Part shown: piece after piece, positions 1 to 11,495 of the stretch
Layout: the number at the start of each line of letters is the position of its first letter
Numbering within the stretch: the stretch's first letter is position 1
Source of the DNA: Dasyornis broadbenti
Lineage: Eukaryota > Chordata > Aves > Passeriformes > Dasyornithidae
Length of the DNA: 64,000 nucleotides
Reading direction: 5' to 3'
NCBI GenBank assembly: GCA_013397935.1
Contig: VZRN01001126.1
Coordinates: 615,723-679,722, forward strand
Translations under genes and position numbers: made by a program
The notes under the pieces: generated by a model
What the model saw: only the letters and a program-made list of their open reading frames with translations
The model's database searches: none
What the model was told of the DNA's origin: nothing

Positions 1-1715
1 GCAAATTGCTGTTCTCAGCTTTTTTCTCTCCTCTCTTCCACCCCCGCCCTCTCCCGAAAAAAAGGCAGTGCTTTCTCTTAGGCTCTTAAAAATGATGCAG
101 AATTTTAACCATCTGCTGTACCCGGAGCTCTTCGCTGGTGCTGCACGGCTGAATTTTTGCAAAGGGAAGAAATTGCAAAGCTTTCCGAAATAGAAAACTG
201 TTTGTGTAAGCGTGTAAAATAGTTCAGGGAATCCTGTCTTTAAAGAAAGATTCTCTTTAATTGCGGACTGAGAAGTGGGTATTAACAGAACTGAAACGCT
301 TTTAGTCTATTGTGGTGGATTTTTTTGCTAAAGAGTCACAAGTGTACTGCTACAGCACAGCTTTGCAAATGTAGCGTGAGCAATCGGAGGCTCGGCAAGC
401 GTACAGTGATGGGAGCTGATCGTTTTTGTAACGCTGTGATTTTTTATTTTGAGGCTCACTGTGGAAGTGTGGATGTTGCTGAATGCAGCGAAGTCATCCC
501 TTGACCAGCTGCGTGTGTACATACGGGAGTAAAATTACTTAATGAGCAATACAGGGACTGGCAAAGGCATGGTGTCACTGCCACAGCCTCCTGAGCATAG
601 CATGTCCAGTGCACAAAGGGAGACTATTTCTAAATAATAAGGGATGGGGGAAAGGCTTTTGAAGTGGTGAAGCTTCAAGGAGAAAGTAGAAGGAGTCTTT
701 AATGTGGAATCCTTACTTCCCATAAATTGGATTAACTGTTTAAATGCCATGAACAGCAAATTTAATATTTCAGATGTTTATAAATCAGAATATAACGTTT
801 GTCCGGAGTAAGAGCTAAGAAAATTGGAGGTTATTGGCTCATAATTCATCTACATATTTAAGATCAATTAGCAAGTTACAAGAAGAGATTGTAGTGAAAT
901 ATTTGAGGCATGCAGTTCCTTTGAAAATGCAGTTTGGATTTTCTCTCTTAAGATCTGTCAATACCAGATTGTTACCTCAAGTCACTAGTTATTGTTTGTA
1001 ACTGTGAGGACTGTATTTTCTTTAAATGAAACCTCTACAAATAAATATTAATAAAAGCATTTCCTTTCTGAAGCCAATGTAGAGGCCCAGCTAAATCTCT
1101 TCATTCAACTTTAATTTATTAACAAAGGCTATATAACAGTGCAGATGTCTCATAGTCTACATATATTTTCATATTTTTAAAACTGAAGATTGGGGCTGTA
1201 TTTTATCACCTGTTGCCTACACAGGACAAAAAGCGGGGGGTGAGGAGAATTTACTGATCATGCAAGCTTTTGCAGGGAACTTGTTCATCATTTCATTACC
1301 GATCGGTAAAAATCAGCTGCCTTTTTCCCTCTGCTTTTAGGTGCCCCAGAAAATTGTACAATATGTGTGCTTCAGACAGTGCCAGAGAAGCATAATGAGG
1401 TGTTTAGTCACAGTTTGGATGTGGTATTGGTAGAAAACAGTGCGGGAACTGTGGGCTGGATTTTCAAGGGAATAGTCCTTGTAATCCAAGGCTGCCTAAA
1501 TCCCAAGCTGGTATCCAGGCAATAGCGGCACTAAATTCTCTGTTTGCTTTTTGTTAGGCTGTTGTCTGCTGAACATTTTCCTTTTCTTGCAAGGACTGCA
1601 GCATGGCTGGACATTTTGGTGGTGGGGTTTGTTGTTTTAGTTTGGGGTGGGTTTTTTTGTTTTGTTTTGTTTCTTCTGTTAACCCTTGGATTTCTGTTCA
1701 CTCCCTTTATTGCAG
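1..1715. other. Unique noncoding sequence, no gene recognised
   Basis: AT-rich single-copy DNA with short homopolymer runs and no interspersed repeat I recognise. The open frames are all short and overlap on opposite strands (for example around 310-520), which is what chance produces. No splice-flanked coding segment was seen before 1716. The first 250 bases have a mixed composition with a pyrimidine-rich patch and could be part of a conserved element, but nothing here proves it. Confidence 0.5.
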
Positions 1716-1750
1716 AGCATCTCCGTAAACAGGAATGCAGACAGTCTGGA
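1716..1750 (+). other. Possible 35-nt exon (splice signals only)
   Basis: A pyrimidine-rich stretch (TTCTGTTCACTCCCTTTATT) is followed by GCAG, then 35 bases, then GTAAGT, a near-consensus donor. The plus-strand frame crossing it belongs to a 74-codon hydrophobic ORF with no recognisable domain. Thirty-five bases is not a multiple of three. Acceptor and donor pairs of this quality occur by chance in large genomes, so this is recorded only as a candidate small or noncoding exon. Confidence 0.15.
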
Positions 1751-2881
1751 GTAAGTGTGCTTTTCTGATATGGAATACGTGGATGGGAGGGCTTGGAAGG
1801 GTGAATCTTTGTGGGCCAGGAAAATACTAATGTGGGAGCATTTTCCCTTACTGTGTATTTGGATTTAAAAGTCAGTGGTGTACTGGAGCACTCCGGCATA
1901 AATGGCAGTCTTATCTAATATTCTGCAGTTCAGAGAACAAAGATTTCTGTGGGAATAACCATGTCTAAAAGACTTCAGTATTGATACACTCTGCAAGTCT
2001 GTTATATCTGTTTTGCTGTGTGTGCAAATGCAGCATTGTGCAGGCTTTGAGAATTCAGAATTGTAGATTGGAAACCTGTTAGGATGTAGGACTGTATGGA
2101 ACTGCAAACACCTCGAATAGTAGTGAAGTGTATCACTTGCTTATAGCAGTGTTCATCTGGGGGTGTACAATTGTTCATGAATAAATACGTAGAAGATGCT
2201 GGTCTTACAAAATCATTTTAGATTTGACATTATTTAATATACTGCCTGGAATGTATGTTGTCATCCCCTAACACACATCTCAGCATAACCCCTGTTCTTA
2301 TTTTGATACTAATTCGTTCTTTCAGCAAGCATAATAGCATGGATCTGTGGATTCAGGTTATAAATTTAGTTCCAAATTTAAATAAACGAGCAGCTTATTT
2401 TAATATTAATTTCATATTCCTAATGAGAGCTAAACAAAAATATCTTTGTGCAGTTATTTGCGCAAAATAAAAAAAAAAAAAAAAAATTGAGTTTAAGTTG
2501 CCGAACCCTAAATATTGTATTTTTGCTTTGTTGTTGAATGCTGGGGCTGGTTATTTGAAAATAAGTAGGTGTTTTTTGAGACTGGGGGGAAGTTTGCTTT
2601 CTCACTTTGTATTCGTATTGAATATTCTCTGGTTAAATAGAATATGAAATGTAGTATAATTACAGTGTCATTTAAATAATGAATTAAAGCCAACAGATGA
2701 CACAATATGCAAAACAGTTTATAGCAACAATCAATTTCCAGATAGTTCTGTGTACTGCGGGATCATGGATAAAACAAATTGTATGAAATATAATAAGAGT
2801 AAGGACATGTCGAGTGACACTCGCTGCACAGCATCTTTATGATCTGGGAGAGTTTGAGTGATACATGGGCCAGGAAAATTT

Positions 2882-2885
2882 NNNN
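2882..2885. other. Assembly gap (4 N)
   Basis: Four undetermined bases lie 21 bases before a T28 run. The most likely cause is read drop-out at the homopolymer, so neither the length of the gap nor that of the run should be trusted. Confidence 0.97.
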
Positions 2886-2906
2886 ATTCGGGCTATAGAA
2901 ATTTTA

Positions 2907-2934
<28 letters not shown>
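2907..2934. repeat. Poly-T tract, T28
   Basis: Twenty-eight consecutive T follow ATTTTA. On the minus strand this is a poly-A tail, but no recognisable retroposon body lies on its downstream side (above 2935), so it may be simple homopolymer expansion. Confidence 0.95.
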
Positions 2935-2938
<4 letters not shown>

Positions 2939-5853
2939 AAAGTCATAGATCTGCCTGAGTGTCAAATCCATAGAATCCCTGAAGAGCTAAGTTCTGGGAT
3001 AGGTCTCTCAGCTTGTCTTGTGCTGGCATCTATTACTGCTACAAAACATATAGGTTCATCTGAAGACGCTCTGAAAAGCCCCTGTTCTGTGAATTTTTCC
3101 AGTACCAATGGACAACATGTCATATAAAACTCTAAAAAGAGTTAGCCAGAGGGCTTAGTTCCTCTGTCAGCATAGAACACCTTTTCATTATTTTTTTCCT
3201 GTGGTTTGAATAGAGATTCAAATCAGGCCTACCAAATTCGTTTGAAATGAAACAGAAAATACAAAGAAGTGTGTGTGCGCAAATATATTTATTTGTTTCT
3301 AATCTACCTAATTAAATCAACAGTATGGTATCTGATGTCTGCTAAAAATGTGGGGTTTGTTTGGGGTTTTTTTTTTTCCAGGGCCTGGTATGGGAAGTGT
3401 TTAATGGTCAGTGGAAAAAAATGAGGAAGAGGAGGGTGTGGCTGCCGCTGGGAGGCTCTGGCCCTGCAAAGGTCCCTGGCTGGTGGAAATGCGGTCCTGC
3501 ATCGGGACAAAAAGAGGACTTCTTTTAGGTAAAACTGAATTTATTTTTTTTTTGTTTCTTAATCAGAAAACAAACGAGCGTGTATTCCTGCTGTTTCTTA
3601 TGCCTATTTCTGAAGGCTGGTCAGTGGTCCTCACTTGAGTTTGGTAGCTTTATTCCCATCTTGTTTTGCTCCAGACTTCTCAACTCTTTCGCTAATCAGT
3701 CATGACAAGAATAACAAAAACTAGTTTCAGCTCTGCAGAGTAATAAGAAAAGTGGTTTGATGTTTTGTTTGTTCTGAATAGCCAGTGAGGGACTGATCCT
3801 GTACGTGCTGGAGTGGATCTGTACTCACATCTGAATTTTCATTTCCACGCCGTGTGCTGTGCCTTCAGCCCCTCAGCTGGCACACGTACACACAGATACT
3901 TCTGTCTGTAGTTTTTTATATTATGGCCACAATTACGGCATCATAAAGTCTTAAAATGAAACTGAGAATATTTTCAGGTTACAATTCTTGTGGGATGAAA
4001 TTCTGACAGTATTTTTAGTGAAACTGTATATTGGTTTGGCTTTTTTTTATAAGACATAGGCCGCACTTGTTACAAGGGCAGTTTGTCAATAATGCTGATT
4101 TACAATTTCAGTTCTGTCCAGTTGATGTTAAAACTGTTTTTATGCAGTGGCATGGTTTTAGCATTCCCTTTTTCTCCTCTGCTGCTGCAAATGTAGTTTG
4201 AAAGCGTGTGAGTTCTACCGATACCACGAGTGAAGACAGAGCTGAAGAAACTCCAGTAGTAAAACCACTCACCGGTGTGGTTACAGAATCTGTTCCCACA
4301 CCTCATGTCTTGTATTTGAGCTCATCATCTCTTAATTATGTATCCTTGTCTTCCTTTGAAGAGCAGCAGTGTGTGGGTTGTGGTGAGGTATTCTCACAGC
4401 TTGCGTGAATTGTTAGCCACAAGACCAAAGGCTGAGTGTAGCAAACCACCACGAGTGGCAATATCCCAGGGTCTGACACACAACTTGGACTCTCTTATAA
4501 TTATTAAGTGGGTTTTGCAAATAATGATGCGTGGGTGGGAAAAAAAGATAGTAAGGTTAAAAAAAGGATATGTATTTATATAGTAAAGCAATGTCTTATA
4601 ATTTAGATTTTTGCTAATTATTTGTAGTGGCAGGGGGGAGAGCAGGTGACAAAGTAAACACGATTGGTTTTGAGTGTTTTTGTGACGTTTGAGCGATGCA
4701 TTGACAGTGTTGTGTCAGGCACCATAGCTAGCTAGGGGATGAGGCATTTCACATTCGTTAAAGTGAACTCGTCTATTTTTTTGCCACTTCCTTTGGCCAT
4801 AGAAAACAAAAGTATTTCTACTTTCTGTTTACTGCATTGGAGCAAACCCAGTCTAATTAATGCCAAGTCTACCCTGACATTATTCACAAAGGGTTGATTG
4901 GTAAGAGGTGGAGGGTGAAGATGACCAACATCAGATGCTTTTGGAATACTCAGTCCTTGCCCAAAAATGGGGCAGGTGGGTCCCCTAGCTTTGCACAAAG
5001 GTCCTTGTGGTCTTTCCAGCAAACAGTCGCATCCAGCGCTGTATTTTTGTAGGCTATGCATAGAATCATGTTCTTTCCAATTCCCGCTGATGTCCCTTAA
5101 TGAGGCATTGATTTTCACATGCTCAGGCTGCACATTGAAAAATAATATATTCCTACGGTTTGAAATGATTTCTTGTTTAATTTAGCTGAATCATTTCCCT
5201 TTCAAGACTGGAAGCAGGTGAGAAAGTTGGGCTACAGATCCTGACTTTCAAACTGTGCATCTCCATTGTGTGCCCTGTTGCTCGTGTGCTCACTAATGTA
5301 AATAGTTTGATCACTTTATGTCTTCATATATGGCAGTCTCTTATAAGTCCCATTGTTTTAGACACCTGCCCTCGCGCTCCTGTTACTTCTGTAGCTTTAA
5401 TGAGGTACAGCTCATTAGCATTCTCCAGGAAGCTGTTTCACTGGCAGGGGGATATTAGAGGGATAATGTTTTCAATACAGGATTCTGTTTTCCTGCCTGA
5501 CTTCTGTGACATTGCTGCATATCCCTGAAAGTTTCCATTGACTTGTTGTGGTGGCATCCAGGTCTCCTCCCTTTGAGAATGTTGCAATATGATCTCCTTA
5601 GCAATTATAAAAAAAAATATATTTATCGTGTTTTGCATTCACTCAGCTTGGTTAAACCCTTCAGTAACCCCAGTACTCTCCCCTTGCTTGTCATTTTTGC
5701 CACTCTTATTTTACAGCTGATCTTTCTAGACGTGAACTAAAGTTAAAAGCTGAGACCAGCATGGCCTCTGCATGCAACAGCTCTTAACATTTCTCTTGTC
5801 GAAGTGTCTTTTCATTTGTACGTTTTACTCTTGGCTGCTTAGTGCATTTTTAA

Positions 5854-6048
5854 TCATGACTCCCAACTTCCAGTCGTGACTGTTGTGTTTTCTTTATGGT
5901 CTTCATGAATCACATTGTCAAAGCCCTTTTGAAAGGCCAAATAAATAATAATGTATTCTGTGGATGCACTCAAAGTTAAAAAAGACGTCTTTTTCATTCT
6001 GTTATCAGTGTTGTTTTTCTCTTCATTATGTAATCCCTGCTCAGGCAT
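5854..6048 (-). mobile_element. Fossil LINE reverse-transcriptase fragment (CR1/L2/L3-like)
   Basis: The minus-strand frame encodes, around its residues 31-52 (bases 5893-5958), a peptide containing EYIIIYLAFQKGFDNVIHED. This matches the LINE reverse-transcriptase palm motif A, usually of the form VDVIYLDFxKAFDxVxH. It includes the aromatic-leucine-x-phenylalanine core, the lysine-x-phenylalanine-aspartate and the trailing histidine. The catalytic aspartate of the YLDF core is replaced by alanine (YLAF), and the frame closes soon on both sides, so the element is dead. Family knowledge: in non-LTR elements of the CR1/L2 group this motif lies in ORF2. I infer an old CR1-, L2- or L3-type insertion in minus orientation. 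Its true ends are blurred by mutation and may reach past 6150. Confidence 0.72.
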
Positions 6049-6179
6049 TAAAGTTATAATCTTTTAAAGTAGCCTTCCAGACGGTTTACTAAATCACAGA
6101 ATTCATTGGCATATAATCTGGATCATAATTTGAGGCTATTTTTGAGGACTGCTACCCTTTTTTTCCTGAAAAAAGAGTG

Positions 6180-8430
6180 CAGATTTTTGTTGGAAGCCCT
6201 GCCTCCAACCTTGGGCTGCTTCCGAAAGGCTGCGTGTGTCCTCGGAGTGGCTTGCCTTTAATTTATCCCTTTATTTCAGCACTTTCTGTTTTGCTATCTG
6301 CTGTTCTTTCACCCTTTACTTGCAAAAGAATTGATTAATAGGATTTGCTATTTGAAAGGACCAGAGGGGACAACTTTGTGACTTGAATATCGTGACTTTT
6401 CCATCTGTATTAAGCCTGATAACTTCTTTTTAACCTAAAAGGTACCTTTTGGTCTGTCTGGATTTCTGGGCATCAGGACATAGAGAGGCATATCTTAGAA
6501 TATAAGGTAGGGTCAAGATTGCTCCATCCCCCCCAAAAATGCACAATGCAAGAATTTTGTGTCATAGAGTCCTGTTTCCTGTGTTTCCCTGTTCAAGACA
6601 AGGGACATCTCATTCCCTAACTTTCCATAGTGTTGTTTTTGCTTCCAGTCTTGGAGGGAGAGTGCTGTTGGCTGGTGTGAAGGTGAAAGAGAACTGAGAA
6701 AGGAAAGACTAGGAATTTCCACTGGAAGAACCAGTGGGTATTTTTTTATTTTTTAGGAATACCCCAGATTATGAAACCTGGCTAACAAGAAATGTTAATA
6801 TGGTCATACATGGTGAGAAAAGCAAGGTTCCTCTTTTGCATGACTAAATAGCTCAAGGTCATAATCAGCCATTATCTTTTTTTGTGGTGTTTTTTAGTCC
6901 TTTTTCTTCACTCCCTTTGTTTCCCAGTGCTATTTCAGACTTGCCAGACAATTGTTGTGCAGTCTTCCTGCTTCTAATGTATGTCAATAAATTGTCCTTA
7001 TGTCACTGGTTCTGTCCTTATGCTTCCAATCTCCATTTTAAAATCGTAATGTCTAAGTATATTCTTTGTTCTGGTTGTTTCAGTCCAGTGCTTTTTGGAA
7101 AAGGTACCTCTTTGCCTCAGCCTGATACAAAGCTTTGCTCAGTACTCACATTGCTCTTGCCCACCTGCTCCTTTCTGTGTCTAGAGATTTTGTTACCCTT
7201 TTTTTCCTGTTGGATATACTATGCCTGCATAATCTTTTGTGCCAAAAAGGAGAGCGTTTCCATTGAATCGATGGGAAGATCTGATGAACATACAAGGTGG
7301 CAATATCGCACTGTATTCCAGGTCGTTTATTTAAAATACCTGCTGTACATTCTTGCTTTGTCCTGGAGACAGCCTTTTCTAAACCTGTTGTCAAGGCTTT
7401 CTCACTCTGCTTTCCTTCCTTGACTCCTGGTGTACAATACAAAGCCCAGTACTGTCATATCAGATTTCAGGGAACAGCAGTCACAGGAAAGTGTGTTACT
7501 GGATTTGATTGTTCAGGCACAGAACTGGACAGGTGAGAGTTATCCCGAGTGCCAGTCCTTGACCCACCTGCAGTGGGAGCGCCGCCCATCACGGTGCAGA
7601 CCCATGGTTTGGAAGTTTCTTCTTTACTCTTGGCCGTGGTGGAATCTGCTGTGAGCCATCTGGGCTGAACGCCGTGCTCCCGTGGGGCGTGTGCTAGGAA
7701 GACTTTCACCTTTTGGTTTTCCTGATGGCGGTGAATTTCTCACTCCTCCTACTGGGCTGAGAAACGATCAGAAACCGCAGGAGCAGGAACTGCAGTGGTG
7801 GGTGAAGAAGGGCCAGTGCAGGCTGGGTGTAATGAGACCCCGGCGTGCCACACCTCTTGCGTTAATTCATGCTGCTAGAAGCTGGAAAGGTGAACATGGT
7901 GTGATGGATCCAAAAATAGCTATTTTGCACAAAGTGTCTGGGAATGGAAGGACACCCCCCCAGCCCTCCCCCTCTATGGTTCATGCTGTTTTGTGGGGGC
8001 TCTAGGACCTTGTTTTTTGGAGTTTGCCGCTCCTGGTCCTCTTCTCAAAGTTGCTGATGATGGGTGATCTCATGCTGATTACCCTGTGTGGGGTTGGTCT
8101 GTGGTGCTGAACTCCCTGCAACAAAGACTTTGAATCAAAAGCTTGTCCCCCTTGCCTGGCCTTATTTCTATTATTTTCATCTGGAACCTCTAACATAATG
8201 TTCAGCTTAATCAGAGGTGCTTCTGCCTGAGGGTAAAGAAGGAAAAACGTCTTAGTCTGCACCACTCCCTTCTACGTGCTCTTTTCCTCCCTTCGTGGCC
8301 ATCTAACTGACGGTAACATCTGCATCCCAGTGAGCCACGTCACCAGAGATGAAGGAACCAAGGTACAGAGCAAAAGCTGGCATCCAGCAGGCCAGTGGAT
8401 TAGAGGTGAGGATGCAAAGGATGCACTCCA
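6180..8430. other. Noncoding interval, no gene recognised
   Basis: Unique sequence. The longest frame (179 codons, plus strand, 6884-7423) is rich in Phe, Leu, Cys and Ser because the strand is T-rich. It has no domain I know and no supporting splice or Kozak context. From about 7540 to 7990 the sequence becomes more GC-rich without a CpG cluster. No repeats or RNA genes were recognised. Confidence 0.45.
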
Positions 8431-8439
8431 ACGTACTGG

Positions 8440-8720
8440 CTAGCTGTACTTTACTAATGCAGCATTAATTTAGCTGTTTCAAGAGATGTTTTTCTTAATA
8501 TTCATATTAATAATGATGTTATAAGATATCAGGAAAATTTGCTAAGAGCAATCTTAACAACCAAAATAAGTGCTTATTTAGCCTGATAAAGTTTAGCAAT
8601 CAGGATATGTGAAATTTTATAGGCAGCGTATTTTCAGTTTATTTAACTTGTTCTCCTCTTTGCAAGTGAACCATCATGGAGTTAGCAACTGTCTACAGTA
8701 ACAGCCAACTTTCTGCCCAT
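8440..8720. promoter_or_regulatory. Candidate conserved noncoding element
   Basis: A repeat-free AT-rich block with many homeodomain-type cores (repeated TAAT/ATTA, including ATTCATATTAATAATGATG near 8500). It has no homopolymers or microsatellites and stops in all frames. This texture is typical of vertebrate developmental enhancers. The call is inference from composition only; no alignment was possible. Confidence 0.25.
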
Positions 8721-9179
8721 CCACAGACTACAGGATATTTTAAGAATCCCATTCATAACAGTTACAAAAAATTGCACTTTTAAATAACCACTTTAAGAAC
8801 CAATTTTATAAATCTACTCAGAAATTTTCAAAAGGAGATATAAAATCAAAAACAAAAAAATGTATTGAGGTGATAAGTGTTCACTTAAAATATTTTGATA
8901 ACTTTAAAAATAACTTTCAAGCAGCTGGCTAGCTCTGCAGAAGTTAACCTGGTTTTGAGACGTGAATTTGTACAGACTTTTGCTCTGAAAATAATGTGCC
9001 ATTGAGCCATGACAGCTTAAGGTGTCTCGTTTTTGAAGGGAGGGTAGGTGGGGAAGTCCGATGATTTAGTGACTGAAGAGAGTTGCCACTTGCGTGAGCT
9101 CCATCCCTAGGGATATGACCTTTTTAATCCTCTTTAGTTAATGTATTGGTGATCTTTACTTAGGCAGAGTAAACAGTGC

Positions 9180-9500
9180 TGTTGTGAACAAAGGGGAGGT
9201 CATGCTTCCTGCATTACACTCTGACCCCGGGGTCACGGCCTTTGTTCACTTCTCAATGGGAATTGCTCTCCGAGGGCCACCACAAAATGGAGAACTAATT
9301 TCGGCACGTGCTGGCGGAGAATGGCAGAGTATCAGGTTTGCCTCACCCGAACCTCCGAGTGCGCCGCGCTTGCAGCCAGAGGAAAAGTCAAACTATTTCA
9401 AAGAGGATGTATTAGCTCTTTAATTACCGGTGGCTGTGGCACTTAATCCCTCGTTGAACTAAATATATTGCTTGGGTCTTCCCCCTGCGATTCAATTGCT
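9180..9500. promoter_or_regulatory. Candidate conserved noncoding element
   Basis: A complex repeat-free block with mixed composition. It contains an ACAAAG SOX/TCF-like core (9188), a palindromic ACCCCGGGGT (9225-9234), several isolated CpGs (about 9300-9370) and TTAATTACCGG near 9421. The 79-codon frame across it has no domain. The dense, non-repetitive, slightly CpG-bearing sequence in AT-rich surroundings suggests purifying selection on a regulatory element. This is inference only. Confidence 0.28.
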
Positions 9501-9517
9501 CACTTTTCAGCCGTTAA

Positions 9518-9534
9518 TTTTTTTTTTTTTTTTT
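9518..9534. repeat. Poly-T tract, T17
   Basis: An uninterrupted T17 run closes the conserved-looking block that ends near 9515. No retroposon body was recognised next to it. Confidence 0.9.
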
Positions 9535-9870
9535 AATCCAAACTGGATTCTTCCAAAGCAGAAGCACAGACTAGTGAAAAATAACAATTTCTTCTCTTAA
9601 AAGAAAGTGAGAAAGCACATGGCAATTGCGGCATCAAACCTGGGCCTCTGAGGTCTCAGAATGAGCCTTGTTTCTCAGCCCATGAGGAGACATGGTGCTG
9701 TTCCAGCAGATTGTATTCAGCACCTTTTCCATAACTTTTTCTGTGTGTTGCAGCAAGACACACACACACAGGGCCTTGTGAGGCTGAGCATGGCCAGCAC
9801 GGAGTACTGAGCCAGAGAGAACTAGAACTTCCACGTCTTTATCACTGATTTTATGCAAAAATGCTGGGAT

Positions 9871-10020
9871 TTTTCTTTTCTTTTCTTTTCTTATCTTTTC
9901 TTTTCTTTTCTTTTCTTTTCTTTTCTTTTCTTTTCTTTTCTTTTCTTTTCTTTTCTTTTCTTTTCTTTTCTTTTCTTTTCTTTTCTTTTCTTTTCTTTTC
10001 TTTTCTTTTCTTTTCTTTTC
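9871..10020. repeat. Pentanucleotide microsatellite (TTTTC)30, AAAAG on the minus strand
   Basis: One hundred and fifty bases of head-to-tail TTTTC, about 30 units, with a single variant unit TTATC at 9891-9895. The plus strand is pure pyrimidine apart from that one A, giving a polypurine-polypyrimidine mirror repeat able to form triplex (H-) DNA. The unit length of 5 lets the repeat run open in every frame, so it generates false ORFs on both strands (9634-10213). Purity implies a young, length-unstable array. The assembled copy number may be underestimated. Confidence 0.98.
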
Positions 10021-11414
10021 TTGCTTCAAAAGTAACTGGTGGCAGAATGCACAGAATCTCATTTTTAGTTGCTGTGACTAGGGAACATGGGAGCTGAGAT
10101 AAATTATCTGGAAGTCTCGGATACAGAAAACCATCACCTTTACTGAAAGATGTTGGTTGTTTTGCATCTCTATGCTCTTCTTTGCTCAGCAGTAAAATAC
10201 AATTTTTGATCATAAAATAATTAAGCTATAAACACACATCTTCAGTCAGCATACTGCTTTTCCACATTTCTTCCTTCTATCAAAATAAAACCCAAACCAA
10301 AAAAACCCTAATTGCTGATGACAGCCAAGTTGTGTAAAACACAGCAGGGTTAGAACAGAGCACAAGGGATCTGAGCGTATGGGGGGGGAGCTTACAATGT
10401 TGCCATCACAAAAATAAATAATACTACAATAGTAAACTTCGAGACTTCTGCGGCTGCCAACGTGAATAGGATTAAGGTAAAAGTGTCTTTGCATTCCATT
10501 CATTTCAAGTAAAACACTGTGTCTCTCTTTAAGTTTCCTCGCAGTTGCATTATTCAAACAAACGCTTCTAATAATCTACTCTTAGACTTAAAAGTACATT
10601 CTGTAATACAGCAGAATGAGCTCTTTTAACAAGAGAGGTGGCTGAGCAACTGGGACATCGTGCCCTTTGAGTGAAAACTTGCATTCAGAGCTGGACCAAA
10701 CGTGAGCAGCAAGTGATGCTGACTGCAGCAACAGTGAAACCAACCCTTCCGTGTCCCTTATGTGTTACTGGAGATCCCAAAGTCCTCTACTTTTAGATTT
10801 TTATTGGAAGATAGAGTGGAAATGTGTATTTACCTGTTTTCCACTAAAAATAGTATTGTCAGGTTAACATAAGTCTATTACTCCCTCGTGTTACTTAGCT
10901 ATCATTTATATGTTTACTAACGAAAATACAAAGTCCGTCCCCTTTCGTCGTGTATTTTTCAGTACTAGTATTGCTTTTCTGTTACCTGCAGGATTTTAGA
11001 GACTAAAGACAGTGTCAAGACAATGCTATTTGCATTATTTTGGGTTGGTTTTTTCCTTGCCTTAAAGCATTGATACTGTTGTGCTTTCTTTGGAGTTAAT
11101 GAGCTGTGGGGGAATTTTAAAATGTGGATAGCAGCTTGGAGTTTAAAAGAAAGACGTTAATAAAATACTCAGCCAATATTCAAATTTTAAAATACTTCTT
11201 TTTCTTTAGAAAGATATTGGAACCTTACAATAACTATAGAAAGTGCCTTATGAAAGGGAAAACTACTTTTTTTCAGTTTGTGTTAAACATTTCAGCATGC
11301 AATATGATTATTTATGATGCCATTGTAGAAGTGCCTCTTCTGAAAGCTCCTTAGTGAGGGGAACCTTTTGGAATTTTTTTTGCTTTGAATGTTCCTTACT
11401 CAAACCTCTCAGGA

Positions 11415-11434
11415 TTTTTTTTTTTTTTTTTTTT
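11415..11434. repeat. Poly-T tract, T20
   Basis: Twenty T in a row, followed by AACAG. The tract plus AG could act as an acceptor-like sequence, but no exon-like segment follows. Confidence 0.92.
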
Positions 11435-11494
11435 AACAGTTTCAGTGCTGTTTTCTCTAAATCTCAGAGGTAACATAGGACTGATACAGCTGTG

Positions 11495-11495
11495 N
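11495..11495. other. Single ambiguous base (N)
   Basis: An isolated N in otherwise called sequence. It may reflect a polymorphic or low-quality position rather than a scaffold gap. Confidence 0.97.

Larger units (their letters stand above)
1751..5853. other. Noncoding interval with homopolymer tracts and a 4-N gap
   Basis: Unique AT-rich sequence. It contains an A18 run at 2469-2486, a 4-base gap at 2882-2885 and a T28 run at 2907-2934. Nothing between 3000 and 5850 resembles a known coding domain. A 133-codon minus-strand frame at 4732-5133 has no recognisable motif and is probably chance. Confidence 0.5.

Noticed and set aside
6884..7423. 179-codon plus-strand ORF
   Set aside because: It is hydrophobic and Phe/Leu/Cys-rich because the strand is T-rich, and has no domain, no good start context and no splice support. 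An ORF of this length is near what chance allows in 64 kb.
9634..10213. Long Lys/Arg/Glu-rich minus-strand ORFs and Phe/Leu/Ser plus-strand ORFs
   Set aside because: They are direct translations of the (TTTTC)n microsatellite, which is open in every frame.
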